This document shows, piece by piece, positions 25,138 to 34,792 of a stretch of DNA of 56,886 bases; position 1 is the stretch's first letter; each line of letters starts with the position of its first letter. Origin of the DNA: an uncultured Clostridia bacterium (lineage in GTDB: Bacteria; Bacillota; Clostridia; Christensenellales; Pumilibacteraceae). The notes beneath the pieces are model-generated. The model searched no databases. It worked only from the letters and a program-made list of their open reading frames with translations, and was not told the origin of the DNA. The stretch is from the NCBI GenBank assembly GCA_947598585.1, contig CANQFK010000009.1:1-56886 (forward strand), in the 5' to 3' direction. Both the position numbers and the translations under genes were made by a program.

Positions 25138-26829
25138 ATGCCAAACGACGCACTGAATTATTCATTTATTGCAAAAGAACTTAACGAGCGCCTCAAAGAC
25201 AGCCGAATAGAAAAGATCTATATGCCGGACAGCAATGAAATCATTCTCAAATGTCATAACGGCAAGAACACCGATTTATTGCTTATTTCAGCCGTTTCGT
25301 CATCGCCGCGTATCCACCTTACACGCGCACCGAAAGAGAATCCGATAGTCGCGCCATCGTTTTTAATGCACCTACGAAAACATATCGGTAACGGCGTTAT
25401 TCTCGGCGTATACTCTCAACCTTATGAGCGTGTAGTCGTTATCGATATTCTCTGCAAAAACGAATTTGCTTTGAATAAACGCAAGATCATAGTGGAAATT
25501 ACGGGAACTTATTCCAATATCATCTTGGTCGACGAAAATAACATCATTTCGGAGGCGGTCAAACATATAACTCCCGATATTTCTCCCAAACGTCTAATTT
25601 TGCCCGGATTGCCTTATTCACCTATCCCACCGCAAGACAAATTGCTTCCCGACGATCCGAAGATCATAGACTTGCTTACGGCGTTTGACGGAGATCGACC
25701 CGATAAATATATCCTGTCCGTCATGAGCGGTATGGCGCCTGTCACCATAACCGAATGTGTGGTAAGAGCGATCGGCGAAGTGAGAAAATTGAATGGCAAA
25801 GAGGAAGCGAAAGCTATATTTGATTCGCTTAACAAAATTTACGGCGTTTACAAACCTTGTCTTATAAAGCAAAACGGAAAATATCTCGATTTTTACACTT
25901 CTCCTTTTATTTCCGTTGTCGGCGAGATCGAAGAACATGATTCGCTGAGCGAATGTATGGATCTGTACTATGCCGACAAAAACGACCATGGCGAATTGGG
26001 CAATCAAATAAAAAGACTTATGACTATATTGAATAATGCCATTAAGCGCACGAAGAAAAAACTCGAAGATTTTTCGCTGAAAAAAATCGAATGTATGGAC
26101 TGCGAAAACGATCGTATAAAAGGCGAATTGATCACCGCAAATATTTATCGCATAAAAAAAGGCGAACGTACAATTTCGGTTTTGAACTATTATACCAATG
26201 AGAATGTACAGATTATGTTAGACATAAACAAGACTCCTGCGGAAAATGCGCAAGCATATTACAAGAAATATAACAAAAAAAAGAATACGCTCGTCGCTCT
26301 GAAAAATCAAATTGAAGAAGCCGAAAAGTTGCTTGTCAAGTACGAAAACGCAATGAATTCATTTGAACTTTGCTCTACCCGATCCGATCTCGAAGATATA
26401 GAAACAGAACTTTATCAATTGAAATTATTGCAAAACAAAGAGATAAAAAACAGGAAAAAAGCAACGTCGGATTATCTCTCCGTAAAGATAGACGGTTATA
26501 AGATAGATATAGGTAAAAACAATATCCAAAATGAAAGATTATACAAAAGCGCGGGCAACAAAGATATATGGTTACACGTTCTCGGCGCGCATGGAAGCCA
26601 TGTTATCATACGTTGCGGTGAAAACGACGCTACCGACGATGTCATCGTAAAAGCCGCTCAACTTGCCGCATACTACTCCAAAAGCAGGATGGCAGATAAA
26701 GTTGCGGTAGATTATACTCTCGCCAAATTCGTAAAACCTATAAACGGCGGCGGCCCCGGACGAGTAAATTACAGCAATCAAAAGACCGTATATGTTGCGC
26801 CAAAAAGCGTTTTGGATTTCAAAAATTGA
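25138..26829 (+). CDS. rqcH: Rqc2/NFACT-family ribosome quality control protein RqcH
   Basis: A 563-aa homolog of B. subtilis RqcH (YloA), which binds stalled 50S subunits and directs alanine tailing of nascent chains. The NFACT-N domain (about 1-220, with HLTRAPKENP and FLMHLRKHIG), a coiled-coil middle (about 295-430), and the C-terminal NFACT-R domain (DIWLHVLGAHGSHVIIR) are in order. Start 25138 (MPNDALNYSF) aligns with the family start; an upstream ATG at 25108 is possible. Relatives are also annotated as fibronectin-binding proteins (FbpA). Confidence 0.93.
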   Translation: MPNDALNYSFIAKELNERLKDSRIEKIYMPDSNEIILKCHNGKNTDLLLISAVSSSPRIHLTRAPKENPIVAPSFLMHLRKHIGNGVILGVYSQPYERVVVIDILCKNEFALNKRKIIVEITGTYSNIILVDENNIISEAVKHITPDISPKRLILPGLPYSPIPPQDKLLPDDPKIIDLLTAFDGDRPDKYILSVMSGMAPVTITECVVRAIGEVRKLNGKEEAKAIFDSLNKIYGVYKPCLIKQNGKYLDFYTSPFISVVGEIEEHDSLSECMDLYYADKNDHGELGNQIKRLMTILNNAIKRTKKKLEDFSLKKIECMDCENDRIKGELITANIYRIKKGERTISVLNYYTNENVQIMLDINKTPAENAQAYYKKYNKKKNTLVALKNQIEEAEKLLVKYENAMNSFELCSTRSDLEDIETELYQLKLLQNKEIKNRKKATSDYLSVKIDGYKIDIGKNNIQNERLYKSAGNKDIWLHVLGAHGSHVIIRCGENDATDDVIVKAAQLAAYYSKSRMADKVAVDYTLAKFVKPINGGGPGRVNYSNQKTVYVAPKSVLDFKN

Positions 26830-26838
26830 TTTTGGTTT

Positions 26839-26870
26839 AAAAAAATGCCCGACTAAACGAGCATTTTTTT
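26839..26870. terminator. Bidirectional terminator between rqcH and ftsY
   Basis: AAAAAAATGC pairs with GCATTTTTTT; an internal CG/CG pair extends the stem. It lies between convergent genes and has T runs on both strands. Confidence 0.88.
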
Positions 26871-26888
26871 ATGCAATTTTTTCGTTTA

Positions 26889-27803
26889 TTATTCTTGCGA
26901 CCCCTCATCAAATAACGCCTCGACAAAACTTTCGCTGTCAAAATCTTCAAGGTCGTTTAGGCCTTCGCCTACGCCTATATATACGACGGGGACATTGAGT
27001 TGACCTGCGATCGAAAGCACGACGCCGCCCTTTGCGGTCCCGTCGAGTTTTGTCAAGATAATGCCGTCAATATCTATTATTTCATCAAATACGTCCACTT
27101 GCGAAACGGCATTCTGTCCTGTCGTAGCGTCCAAAACAATATAATTCAAGCGCATTGCTTCGGGATATTCCCTGTCTATGACACGCATAATCTTGTTAAG
27201 CTCGTTCATTAAGTTCTTTTTATTGTGCAATCTGCCCGCAGTATCTATAAGTAGTACATCGGTATTTTTGCTTTTCGCGCTTGCGATCGCATCGTATACC
27301 ACGGCGGCAGGGTCAGCCCCCTCTGCGTGCTTTATGATGCGAACCTTGGCTCTGTCCGCCCATATGGACAATTGTTCGGATGCTGCCGCTCTGAATGTAT
27401 CCGCCGCAGCCAATGTTACGGATTTGCCCATAAGTCGAAATTTATTTGCAAGTTTGCCGATAGCGGTCGTCTTGCCCACTCCGTTAACTCCCGCTACCAT
27501 TATAACAAGCGGATAAGTATATTCGGGCAATTCGTTTTCGTCGAGCAATTCGCGCAAAATATTTTTAAGTTCGTCTTTTACCTCTTCGCGGGTGCGTATC
27601 AGTTTTTCGTCAACGGCGTCTTTTAATCTATCGAGGATCTCTTCGGTAGTTTCTACGCCGACATCTGCCGAAATCAAGACTTCTTCGAGTTCATCGTAAA
27701 ATTCATCGTTTAACGCACCGCCTGTAAACAATTTGTTAAACGAATAAGCTATTTTATCTCTGGTTTTCTTCAAACCTTCTTTGATCTTACTGAAAAGTCC
27801 CAT
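26889..27803 (-). CDS. ftsY: Signal recognition particle receptor FtsY
   Basis: A 304-aa GTPase that docks SRP-ribosome complexes at the membrane. The N domain is at about 1-90, then the NG GTPase: P-loop GVNGVGKTT, DTFRAAASEQL, DTAGR and TKLDGTAKGG. The acidic A domain of E. coli FtsY is absent, as in many Firmicutes. Only 2 bases separate it from the smc stop, and its ribosome site (GAGGGAG) lies in the smc 3' end, so the pair is one operon in the usual Firmicute order. Confidence 0.97.
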   Translation of the reverse strand: MGLFSKIKEGLKKTRDKIAYSFNKLFTGGALNDEFYDELEEVLISADVGVETTEEILDRLKDAVDEKLIRTREEVKDELKNILRELLDENELPEYTYPLVIMVAGVNGVGKTTAIGKLANKFRLMGKSVTLAAADTFRAAASEQLSIWADRAKVRIIKHAEGADPAAVVYDAIASAKSKNTDVLLIDTAGRLHNKKNLMNELNKIMRVIDREYPEAMRLNYIVLDATTGQNAVSQVDVFDEIIDIDGIILTKLDGTAKGGVVLSIAGQLNVPVVYIGVGEGLNDLEDFDSESFVEALFDEGSQE

Positions 27804-27805
27804 TT

Positions 27806-30800
27806 TTATGCTCCCTCTGCCGTTGTTTTAGTAGCTTGTTTTACTGCCTCGCTGAGTTTGACCGAAACGATTTTGCTTACTCCGCGTTCTTCCATTGTTA
27901 CGCCATAGAGATTGTCCGAAAGTTCCATAGTGGGCTTACGGTGCGTTATGACGATAAATTGCGTTTCTTCCGAAAATCTTCGGAGATATTGAGCAAATCT
28001 CGAAGCATTTGCGTCATCGAGCGCAGCCTCGATTTCGTCAAGCACGCAGAATGGCATGGGTTTAAGACGAAGTATCGCGAAGAGGATCGCAATAGCGGTA
28101 AGCGCTCTTTCGCCTCCGGACAAAAGTGAAATGCTTTGCAATTTCTTTTGCGGAGGCTGTGCAACGATCTCAACGCCTGCGGCAAGAGGATCCTCGCTTT
28201 CCAACAAAATCAGATCCGCATTTCCGCCATCGAACAACTCTTTGAAAATCTTTATGAAATTGATCCTTATTTGCTCGAATTGCGTCGAAAATATCTTGAT
28301 CATATCTGCGGAAAGATCGTTGATTATTTTTACGAGATCAGCCTCCGCCTTTTCGAGATCTATGCGTTGATTATCGAGGTTGTGGTATTCTTCGTACACT
28401 ACCTTGCATTGCTCTATGGCGTCGATGTTGATATTGCCGAGAGCCGCGATCTGTCGTTTTATCTTGTTTATCGCGGAAGTCCCCTCCGAAATTTCGAATG
28501 AATCCGACTTGTAAGCAAGGCAACCGTTATAATCGAGATCGTACTGTTCGCGTATATTGTTTTCCATCGTTTCGATATCGGTATCGACCTTTTGCAATTG
28601 ATATTCTTCCGACATTCGTTTTTCGTTCAGCTCCTGCAAAAGCGAAGTGTAATATGTACGCTTATTGTCGATAGAGTCTATTTCGCTTATGAGATTATTT
28701 TTGTATTCGCTAAGTTCTGCCAAACGTTTTTTGACGGATTTGACTTTATCGGTTTCGCTTTCGCCCGACACAGCGGTCAATGCGCTCAATTTTTGATCTA
28801 TGGTTTTCTTTTCTGCCTCGTTGGCAGCAATTTGAGTCGCATTTGTTTCGATCTTTTCGAGTTCATCGAGGATATCGTGTTTTAAACGTTTTATCTCTTC
28901 TGAAATCGTATCGTACGAATTTCGACATGAGTTTTTCTTGATGAGCAAATCAGTTACTTCTTCGCGCAATTTATCATGTCGCGAGCGCAATTCGTCGGTA
29001 TATTTCTGCTTGTTTTCATTGAGTTCGCTCGCTTCGGTCCGTTTGGACTTAATGATCTCTTCGAGTTTGCCCACGCTGTTTATCGAAGTTGTTATCTCAT
29101 CGATCCGTGCATTGTCGCGGTCGTATTGATATTCCACCGCGATCAGATCTTTTTGGGCTTGCTCGCACTCGCTCACCATTGAAGAAAGACTTTCCGATTT
29201 TGACGCCTCTTCGACTTCCCAACCGTGTAGAAGTTCGCGCAGATCTTTTATTTCGTTATCTACCGATTTTTGTTCTTGCGAAAGCGAATTGCGACGGTCG
29301 TTTAACTTCGACAGCTCGGATTCTATCTTCTTTACTTCAACAGAAAGTTCTTTTTGTTCCCTTTCGTAAGTGAAGATATTGCTTATATTACGATCGCCCG
29401 TCTTGCTACCGCCCGTGATATACCCTTGCGGATTTATAACATCGCCGTCCAATGTAACGATCTTATAAGAATATTTGGTAGCTTTGCTGAGGTTTATGGC
29501 AACGTCCATGTTGTCAACTATCACGGTCGAACCGAGCAGACTTTGGAATACTCTCGAATATTTGGGATCGTATTTTATTATGTCGCTCGCTTTGCCGTAA
29601 CAGCCTGTGCTTTGGAGCGTTTCGTAATATTTGACGTCTATATCGCGCGGCTTGACGGCATTCATGGGCAAAAACGTAACACGGCCGTGCTTTGTCCGTT
29701 TCAAATGCTCTATAAGGTATTTGGCATCGTCTTCGTTTCTTACGACAATATTCTGGACTGCGCCGCCGAGAGCCATTTCGATCGCCGTTTCGAATTTCGG
29801 TTCTACCGTTATGAGTTCGGCAACAACGCCCTCTATGCGCGATGAAATTTCCTTGTCTTTTTTGGCGTCGGTAAAAAGATTTTTTACGCTGTTGTTGTAT
29901 GCGTCATACGATTCTTTCATATCGCGCAAAATTTTATATTGACCGCTCTTTGTATGATACAAATTGCTCAGTTTGTCCGTTTCGGCAGTAATTGAATTGA
30001 GCGAAAATATCAATTCGTTATTTTTTGTATAAAGTTCGTCGAGTTTGGTTTTGGCGTCGCCCTTATAAGCGGCGATCTCATTGACGGAATTTTCAAGTTC
30101 GTTTATCTTTGGTTCGAGTTCTTTTATTTTGCTTTTTAGTTCGATTATTCGCTTGCCATAATCGTCGGTGTTTCTTTCAAGCGCCTCACGTTCGGCAAGA
30201 TAGCCCGACATATTCGCCTTGATGTCGGATAATTTTTCAATTGCGTCGAGTTCTTCTTTACGCGCCGAAGCGATCTCGTCGGCGTTTGACGATAATTCCT
30301 CCGAAACAGTAAGATATTCGGCGTTTTTCTCTTCGTACATGCTGTCCAAACGGATCAATTCTTCGTTCAACTTTTTTAACTCTTTGCTCTTGTCCTCTAC
30401 GCGCTCCGAGTTTTCCGACTGCAAAGTTGCAAGGCGGGAATTTTCTTCTTTCAACGAAGAGGTGCTTTCATTTATATGAGTCAATTGTTGATTTAAAAGC
30501 CTTATATCAGCCGCTTGATTGGCTATGCCCACCGTGAGTTCGACAAGTTTATCCCTTAAAGATTCGATATCCTTATCAATGGTTTCTCGGCTACCGAGAG
30601 TTTTTTTGTAATCGACGAGCAATTCATCGAATTCGCGTTGACGCAAAACTATTTCTTCGTTAACGCCGCTGAGCCTGTTGTTTATGGCGTCTTTCGCCTG
30701 GTTTGCGGTATCATATTGGTAAATATATGTATTTATTTCGTTATATTTCAGTTGCTCGCGCAAATTGAGATATTTTTGCGCCGTTTCCGCTTGTTTGGTA

Positions 30801-31417
30801 AGAGGTTCGAGTTGACGACCTTTTTCGGACAGTATGTCATTCACTCTGTTCATGTTGTCGCGTGTGCGAATAAGTTTACGCTCGGATTCGATCTTTCGCG
30901 CTTTGAATTTGGATATCCCCGCCGCTTCTTCGAAAATGGCTCTGCGATCCTCGGGTTTTGCCGACAAAAGCTCGTCTATTCGCCCCTGTCCTATTATGCT
31001 GTATCCCTCGCGTCCCATTCCGCCGTCACGCAAAAGATCGGTGATGTCTTTCAGTCTGCACGGCGTGCCGTTTATAAGATATTGGCTTTCGCCCGAACGG
31101 TAAAGTTTACGCGACAAAACGACCTCGGAAAATTCGAGCGACGGAAAAAGTTTTTCGCTGTTATCGAAATATAACAAAACTTCGCAAAAAGACATGGATT
31201 TGCGCTTTTCCGTACCTTTGAAGATAACGTCCTGCATATTTGTGCCGCGAAGCAATTTTGCGGACTGTTCGCCCAGCACCCACCTTATGGCGTCGGCGAC
31301 GTTACTTTTTCCGCAGCCGTTCGGACCCACTATGGCGGTTATGCCCTCTCCGAATTCCACGGACAATTTATCTGCGAACGATTTAAATCCGTAAACTTCA
31401 ATTTTTTTGAATTTCAA
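27806..31417 (-). CDS. smc: Chromosome segregation protein SMC
   Basis: A 1,203-aa condensin subunit. The N-terminal ATPase half has Walker A GPNGCGKSN, two coiled coils flank the hinge (about 500-680, with GYITGG near its end), and the C-terminal half has the signature LLSGGERALTAIA and Walker B FCVLDEIEAALD. Start is TTG at 31417 with AGAGGAAA upstream. Length is typical. It works with ScpA/ScpB, which are not in this window. Confidence 0.97.
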   Translation of the reverse strand: MKFKKIEVYGFKSFADKLSVEFGEGITAIVGPNGCGKSNVADAIRWVLGEQSAKLLRGTNMQDVIFKGTEKRKSMSFCEVLLYFDNSEKLFPSLEFSEVVLSRKLYRSGESQYLINGTPCRLKDITDLLRDGGMGREGYSIIGQGRIDELLSAKPEDRRAIFEEAAGISKFKARKIESERKLIRTRDNMNRVNDILSEKGRQLEPLTKQAETAQKYLNLREQLKYNEINTYIYQYDTANQAKDAINNRLSGVNEEIVLRQREFDELLVDYKKTLGSRETIDKDIESLRDKLVELTVGIANQAADIRLLNQQLTHINESTSSLKEENSRLATLQSENSERVEDKSKELKKLNEELIRLDSMYEEKNAEYLTVSEELSSNADEIASARKEELDAIEKLSDIKANMSGYLAEREALERNTDDYGKRIIELKSKIKELEPKINELENSVNEIAAYKGDAKTKLDELYTKNNELIFSLNSITAETDKLSNLYHTKSGQYKILRDMKESYDAYNNSVKNLFTDAKKDKEISSRIEGVVAELITVEPKFETAIEMALGGAVQNIVVRNEDDAKYLIEHLKRTKHGRVTFLPMNAVKPRDIDVKYYETLQSTGCYGKASDIIKYDPKYSRVFQSLLGSTVIVDNMDVAINLSKATKYSYKIVTLDGDVINPQGYITGGSKTGDRNISNIFTYEREQKELSVEVKKIESELSKLNDRRNSLSQEQKSVDNEIKDLRELLHGWEVEEASKSESLSSMVSECEQAQKDLIAVEYQYDRDNARIDEITTSINSVGKLEEIIKSKRTEASELNENKQKYTDELRSRHDKLREEVTDLLIKKNSCRNSYDTISEEIKRLKHDILDELEKIETNATQIAANEAEKKTIDQKLSALTAVSGESETDKVKSVKKRLAELSEYKNNLISEIDSIDNKRTYYTSLLQELNEKRMSEEYQLQKVDTDIETMENNIREQYDLDYNGCLAYKSDSFEISEGTSAINKIKRQIAALGNINIDAIEQCKVVYEEYHNLDNQRIDLEKAEADLVKIINDLSADMIKIFSTQFEQIRINFIKIFKELFDGGNADLILLESEDPLAAGVEIVAQPPQKKLQSISLLSGGERALTAIAILFAILRLKPMPFCVLDEIEAALDDANASRFAQYLRRFSEETQFIVITHRKPTMELSDNLYGVTMEERGVSKIVSVKLSEAVKQATKTTAEGA

Positions 31418-31453
31418 GTTGATTTCCTCTTACTTATGAACCGATTACGTTTG

Positions 31454-31482
31454 ATTATATCATTTTTTCGGAAATAAAGCAA
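31454..31482 (-). promoter_or_regulatory. Promoter of smc-ftsY
   Basis: Minus strand: TTGCTT (31482-31477), a 17-base spacer and TATAAT (31459-31454), 37 bases before the TTG start. Confidence 0.7.
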
Positions 31483-31488
31483 TCGTTT

Positions 31489-31508
31489 AAGTGTTAAGTT
31501 GAACACTT
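31489..31508 (-). terminator. Small hairpin between the SDR gene and smc
   Basis: AAGTGTT pairs with AACACTT around 6 bases. It lies after the SDR stop and just upstream of the smc -35 box, so it may be a weak terminator or an operator. Confidence 0.45.
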
Positions 31509-31562
31509 GAAAGTCGTATTTTGCGAATTGTTTATTTTGGCCGAATAAAATGATAAACCGTT

Positions 31563-32216
31563 CTACCAAACGAATTTAGCCTTTGAACTTTCGCCGTTAT
31601 CGATCACTATATTTTGAGCGGTCATCGATTTATTTATCACGGATACGAAATAAGCCCAGTCGGCGATCTCCTCCGCCGTTGCCCATTTTCTCAGCGGTGT
31701 TTCGTCCATGACCTCGTCCCAAAGTTTGGGATCTTTGATTATATGATCGTTGAGCGGAGTCAATACTCCTCCCGGCGAAAGGCTGTTGGAAGTTGCTCCG
31801 AACCTCGCTATCCTCAATGCGATATTCTTCATATAAGAAATCACGCCGCCCTTGCTTGCAGCATAAGCCGGAAATTCTGCGCCCGTAACAGCGCTTGCCG
31901 AGGCGATAAATACCACGCTCTTTATATCGGGTTGGATAGCATATTCTTCGGTGACGCGGATAGTTCCTTTGAGGTTGATATCTATATCGCCCATTTTCGG
32001 AGTATCCTGCACTCCCGCGTTGTTGATAAGGACCTGTACGTTTTCGATAGTGGGCAGATCGTCCGAATAAATGTCTGCAATATAATGCGTATAGTTTTTG
32101 TGGATTATAGCCGAATAATCCTTATCCAATCCTACAACGTTGTGACCTCGGCTCAAAAACTTTTTTGCAATAGCCTTGCCTATACCATTGCTCGAACCCG
32201 TAATTACTATATTCAT
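31563..32216 (-). CDS. Short-chain dehydrogenase/reductase
   Basis: A 217-aa NAD(P)-dependent oxidoreductase of unknown substrate. The Rossmann motif TGSSNGIGKAIA starts at residue 6, NNAG follows at about 75, and the catalytic Ser and YAASK (Tyr-x-x-x-Lys) are at about 115-130. It is shorter than the usual 250 aa because the region between strand 1 and NNAG is compact. The start at 32216 is chosen for GGAGG just upstream; a longer in-frame stretch reaches into the neighbouring transporter gene and is spurious. ATGA overlap with that gene shows coupling. Confidence 0.93.
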   Translation of the reverse strand: MNIVITGSSNGIGKAIAKKFLSRGHNVVGLDKDYSAIIHKNYTHYIADIYSDDLPTIENVQVLINNAGVQDTPKMGDIDINLKGTIRVTEEYAIQPDIKSVVFIASASAVTGAEFPAYAASKGGVISYMKNIALRIARFGATSNSLSPGGVLTPLNDHIIKDPKLWDEVMDETPLRKWATAEEIADWAYFVSVINKSMTAQNIVIDNGESSKAKFVW

Positions 32217-32947
32217 ATTTCCTCCATTCGGCTGAGATATTCTTTGCCGACTCCGTCTTTTTTCCATCTTTTGCAAACGGCGTACCCGATAGGTGAAAAC
32301 ACTGCTTCGCACAACAATTCCACTATCATGCCCGTAAAGGCGCAAGTGAAGCATTGTATGATCGTCCAACCAAAGAAAAAATGACTGACCAAAAAAGAAA
32401 ATATCAAATTGTCGCAAAATTGCCCTATTCCGGTGGAAACATATGTACGGCATATATAAGCGACAAAACTGTCTTTTTTGAAGATTTTTCCTATGCCCCA
32501 ATTGGTAAAGTTGTTGATTATGGCAGACATAACAAAGGCCACAGCGCTTCCGACGACCACATACCACGAGCCGGCGATAGTTCCGTCAAGGGCTGTATTG
32601 ACTATCGGCAATTCGCCCAAGTCGAAAAATTGTCCCCAAAGACCGGGTATTTTGCTTGCCAAAAAGAACACAAGACAAGCAAATAAATTCAAAAATAATG
32701 CGAACAATGAGATCTGAGTTGCGGCTTTTGGTCCGAAGTGTTTTGTCAAAATATCCATGCACAAAAACGCCACCCATGAAACAATTATTCCGCAATCCAA
32801 CGCAAGCCAATCTACTCCTATAATAATGCTTTTGTTTGCAAGCAAATTCATTGCAAGCACCGCCATGACAAATGCGGATACGATGGTCGCGGGGACCGAT
32901 CTCAATAAAAGTTTGAAATTTGCAAAACTTTCTTTGATCTTATTCAT
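32213..32947 (-). CDS. VUT/YhhQ-family transporter (queuosine-precursor type)
   Basis: A 244-aa membrane protein with about six to seven helices, resembling the COG1738 family (YhhQ), whose members import queuosine precursors. Supporting features are the length, the FLCMDILTKHFGPKAAT segment (the family has D-x-x-x-E/K-x-x-G near here), and NNFTNWGIGK followed by C-terminal helices. The coupled reductase is not a known queuosine enzyme, so the substrate stays open. A three-hairpin leader precedes it, with no match to preQ1 aptamers I know. Confidence 0.8.
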   Translation of the reverse strand: MNKIKESFANFKLLLRSVPATIVSAFVMAVLAMNLLANKSIIIGVDWLALDCGIIVSWVAFLCMDILTKHFGPKAATQISLFALFLNLFACLVFFLASKIPGLWGQFFDLGELPIVNTALDGTIAGSWYVVVGSAVAFVMSAIINNFTNWGIGKIFKKDSFVAYICRTYVSTGIGQFCDNLIFSFLVSHFFFGWTIIQCFTCAFTGMIVELLCEAVFSPIGYAVCKRWKKDGVGKEYLSRMEEI

Positions 32948-32973
32948 TGTATAAAAAAATCCTTGTTTTTTAT

Positions 32974-33047
32974 TTCTCGATAAAGCGAGATGCTTCGATT
33001 TCCGAAGTATAAAAGATGGTTAGGCAAGGTAACATCTTCTAACTCTT
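32974..33047 (-). promoter_or_regulatory. Hairpin-rich leader of the transporter-reductase operon
   Basis: Read on the minus strand: AAGATG-TTA pairs with TAA-C-CATCTT around a CCTTGCC loop (a bulged C), then CTTCG/CGAAG and CTCG/CGAG hairpins follow before the ATG. It could be the rnc terminator region or a cis-regulatory RNA. There is no A-rich preQ1-I tail and no class II layout. Confidence 0.35.
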
Positions 33048-33073
33048 ATAAAATTTTAAATTGAATATTTCGT

Positions 33074-33730
33074 TTAAAAGAAATTCAATTTTTTCAAAGC
33101 GACTTTTGCGGCTTCTCTTTCGGCAAGTTTTTTCTTTTTGCCTTTTCCTTCGCCAAGCAATTCGTCGCCGAGAAAGACTTTTGAGCAGAACTCTCTGCGC
33201 CCGTTATCCGTTGTGACATATTCGAGTTTCTGATCGTTGAATTTCGCCTGTTTGAGTTCCTGCAATCTTGATTTATAATCTATCGCGGCGCTGTGTGCTA
33301 TATCCTGACCGAGATGATTATAAACGAAATGCTTTGCGCTTTCCATTCCGCCGTCGAGATATATAGCGCCTAAAATAGCTTCAAACAGATTGGATTTGAA
33401 TTTAGTGGACCAATTTCTTGTGCGCAACACGCCTATGCCCACTCTCAAATACTTTAATAGTCCGAGTTTTTCAATTTCCGCCGCCAAAGGTTCTCTCGAA
33501 ACGATAGACGCACGACTGACCGTCATAGCGCCTTCATCTTCGAGCGAAGTCAAATATAACAGTTCGGCAATCACGAAATTGAGAACGCTGTCGCCCAAAA
33601 ATTCAAGTTTTTCATTGTTTTCGACGTGTTTTTCGTTGGAAAACGACGAATGGGTAAACGCAGTTTCGAGAAGATCTTTATCTCTGAAAGTATAGCCTAT
33701 TATATTTTCGATCTCAGCTATTCGATTCAT
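33074..33730 (-). CDS. rnc: Ribonuclease III
   Basis: A 218-aa double-strand RNA endonuclease for rRNA and mRNA processing. The signature NEKLEFLGDSVLNFVIAE is at about 38-55, the second acidic cluster (FEAILGAIYLDGG) is at about 112-124, and the C-terminal dsRNA-binding domain ends in KKKKLAEREAAKVAL. It starts inside the plsX 3' end (17-base overlap). The usual acpP gene between plsX and rnc is absent. Confidence 0.96.
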   Translation of the reverse strand: MNRIAEIENIIGYTFRDKDLLETAFTHSSFSNEKHVENNEKLEFLGDSVLNFVIAELLYLTSLEDEGAMTVSRASIVSREPLAAEIEKLGLLKYLRVGIGVLRTRNWSTKFKSNLFEAILGAIYLDGGMESAKHFVYNHLGQDIAHSAAIDYKSRLQELKQAKFNDQKLEYVTTDNGRREFCSKVFLGDELLGEGKGKKKKLAEREAAKVALKKLNFF

Positions 33731-34733
33731 TTACAGAAAGATTCTCCAAATCTTCGAGTCCCGATCTTATATTTCCGATAAGGTTGCCGACATACATCTT
33801 TTGTATTTGCTTTATAGCGGCTTGAACGGCGTTTGAATTGGAGGCTCCGTGCGCTTTCACGACGATTTTTTCCACTCCGAGCAAAGGAGCTCCGCCTTTG
33901 AGCTGATAGTCCATATCATTCTTTACGCTGTTAAAAGCCTTTTTCATAAATAAGGCGCCGATTTTAGCCATGCCGTCGTCCATAATAGCGTTTTTGAGCG
34001 TTTTCATTACCATGTTTGCGGTGCCCTCTACCGATTTAAGAAGAACATTTCCGATAAATCCGTCGCAAACCAAAACATCGTATTCGCCGCTCAAAGCCTC
34101 GCGCGCTTCCATATTGCCTACAAAATTTATGGGCAATTTTTTCAACCTTGAAAAAACTTCTTTTGTAAGCGCATTACCTTTCTTGTCCTCGACTCCGTTG
34201 GAAACAAGCCCCACTCTCGGCGCTTCTATGCCGTATACCGATTTCATATATGCAACGCCCATCATGGCAAATTCCACCAGATATTCAGGTCTGCAATCTA
34301 CGTTGGCGCCGCAATCTATAAGACAAACTTCCTTATTGTTCAAAGTAGGCAAAACAGGCGCGAGCGCAGGACGGTGAATGCCGCGTATCCTGCCGAGTCT
34401 GAACACGCCTCCCGACAAAACGGCTCCCGTGCTGCCTGCGGAGATAAGTCCCATAACATCATCGCGTTTAAGGGCGTCATATGCTTTGACAAGCGACGAT
34501 TCGGTTTTTCGCCTTATAGCCAAAGTGGGCTCGTCCTCATTGGTTATGACCTCTTTAGCATCTATTATCTCCAACTTTGTCCTGTCTATGTTATATAAGG
34601 ATAAAACCTTATTGATAGTATTCTCATCGCCCGTCAAAATGAGTTCACATTGCTCCTTTTGAATAGCGAGCGCGCAACCCCTTATGATCTCTTCGGGATC
34701 GTCGCACGCAGCGGTATCTACGACTATCTTCAT
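33714..34733 (-). CDS. plsX: Phosphate acyltransferase PlsX
   Basis: A 339-aa enzyme making acyl-phosphate from acyl-ACP for phospholipid synthesis. The family blocks SAGSTGAVLSGG, CGANVDCRPEYLVEFA, LVSNGVEDKKGN and DGFIGNVLLKSVEG are all present. Start 34733 (MKIVVDTAACDD) follows AGGAG by 7 bases; a 7-residue longer version lacks a site. It lies between rpmF and rnc in the common Firmicute order, but fabD/fabG/acpP are not here. Confidence 0.96.
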   Translation of the reverse strand: MKIVVDTAACDDPEEIIRGCALAIQKEQCELILTGDENTINKVLSLYNIDRTKLEIIDAKEVITNEDEPTLAIRRKTESSLVKAYDALKRDDVMGLISAGSTGAVLSGGVFRLGRIRGIHRPALAPVLPTLNNKEVCLIDCGANVDCRPEYLVEFAMMGVAYMKSVYGIEAPRVGLVSNGVEDKKGNALTKEVFSRLKKLPINFVGNMEAREALSGEYDVLVCDGFIGNVLLKSVEGTANMVMKTLKNAIMDDGMAKIGALFMKKAFNSVKNDMDYQLKGGAPLLGVEKIVVKAHGASNSNAVQAAIKQIQKMYVGNLIGNIRSGLEDLENLSVNESNS

Positions 34734-34792
34734 AAATAAACTCCTATAAATCAACTTTGCCCCGGGAGTACCGGGGCAAAGACGTTTTTGAA

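Noticed and set aside
26215..26229. TTATGTTAGACATAA inside rqcH as another operator
   Set aside because: It is inside coding sequence and encodes ordinary residues; a single match there is expected by chance.
32948..33060. preQ1 riboswitch upstream of the VUT transporter
   Set aside because: No A-rich tail or pseudoknot layout of class I and no class II/III features; only generic hairpins.
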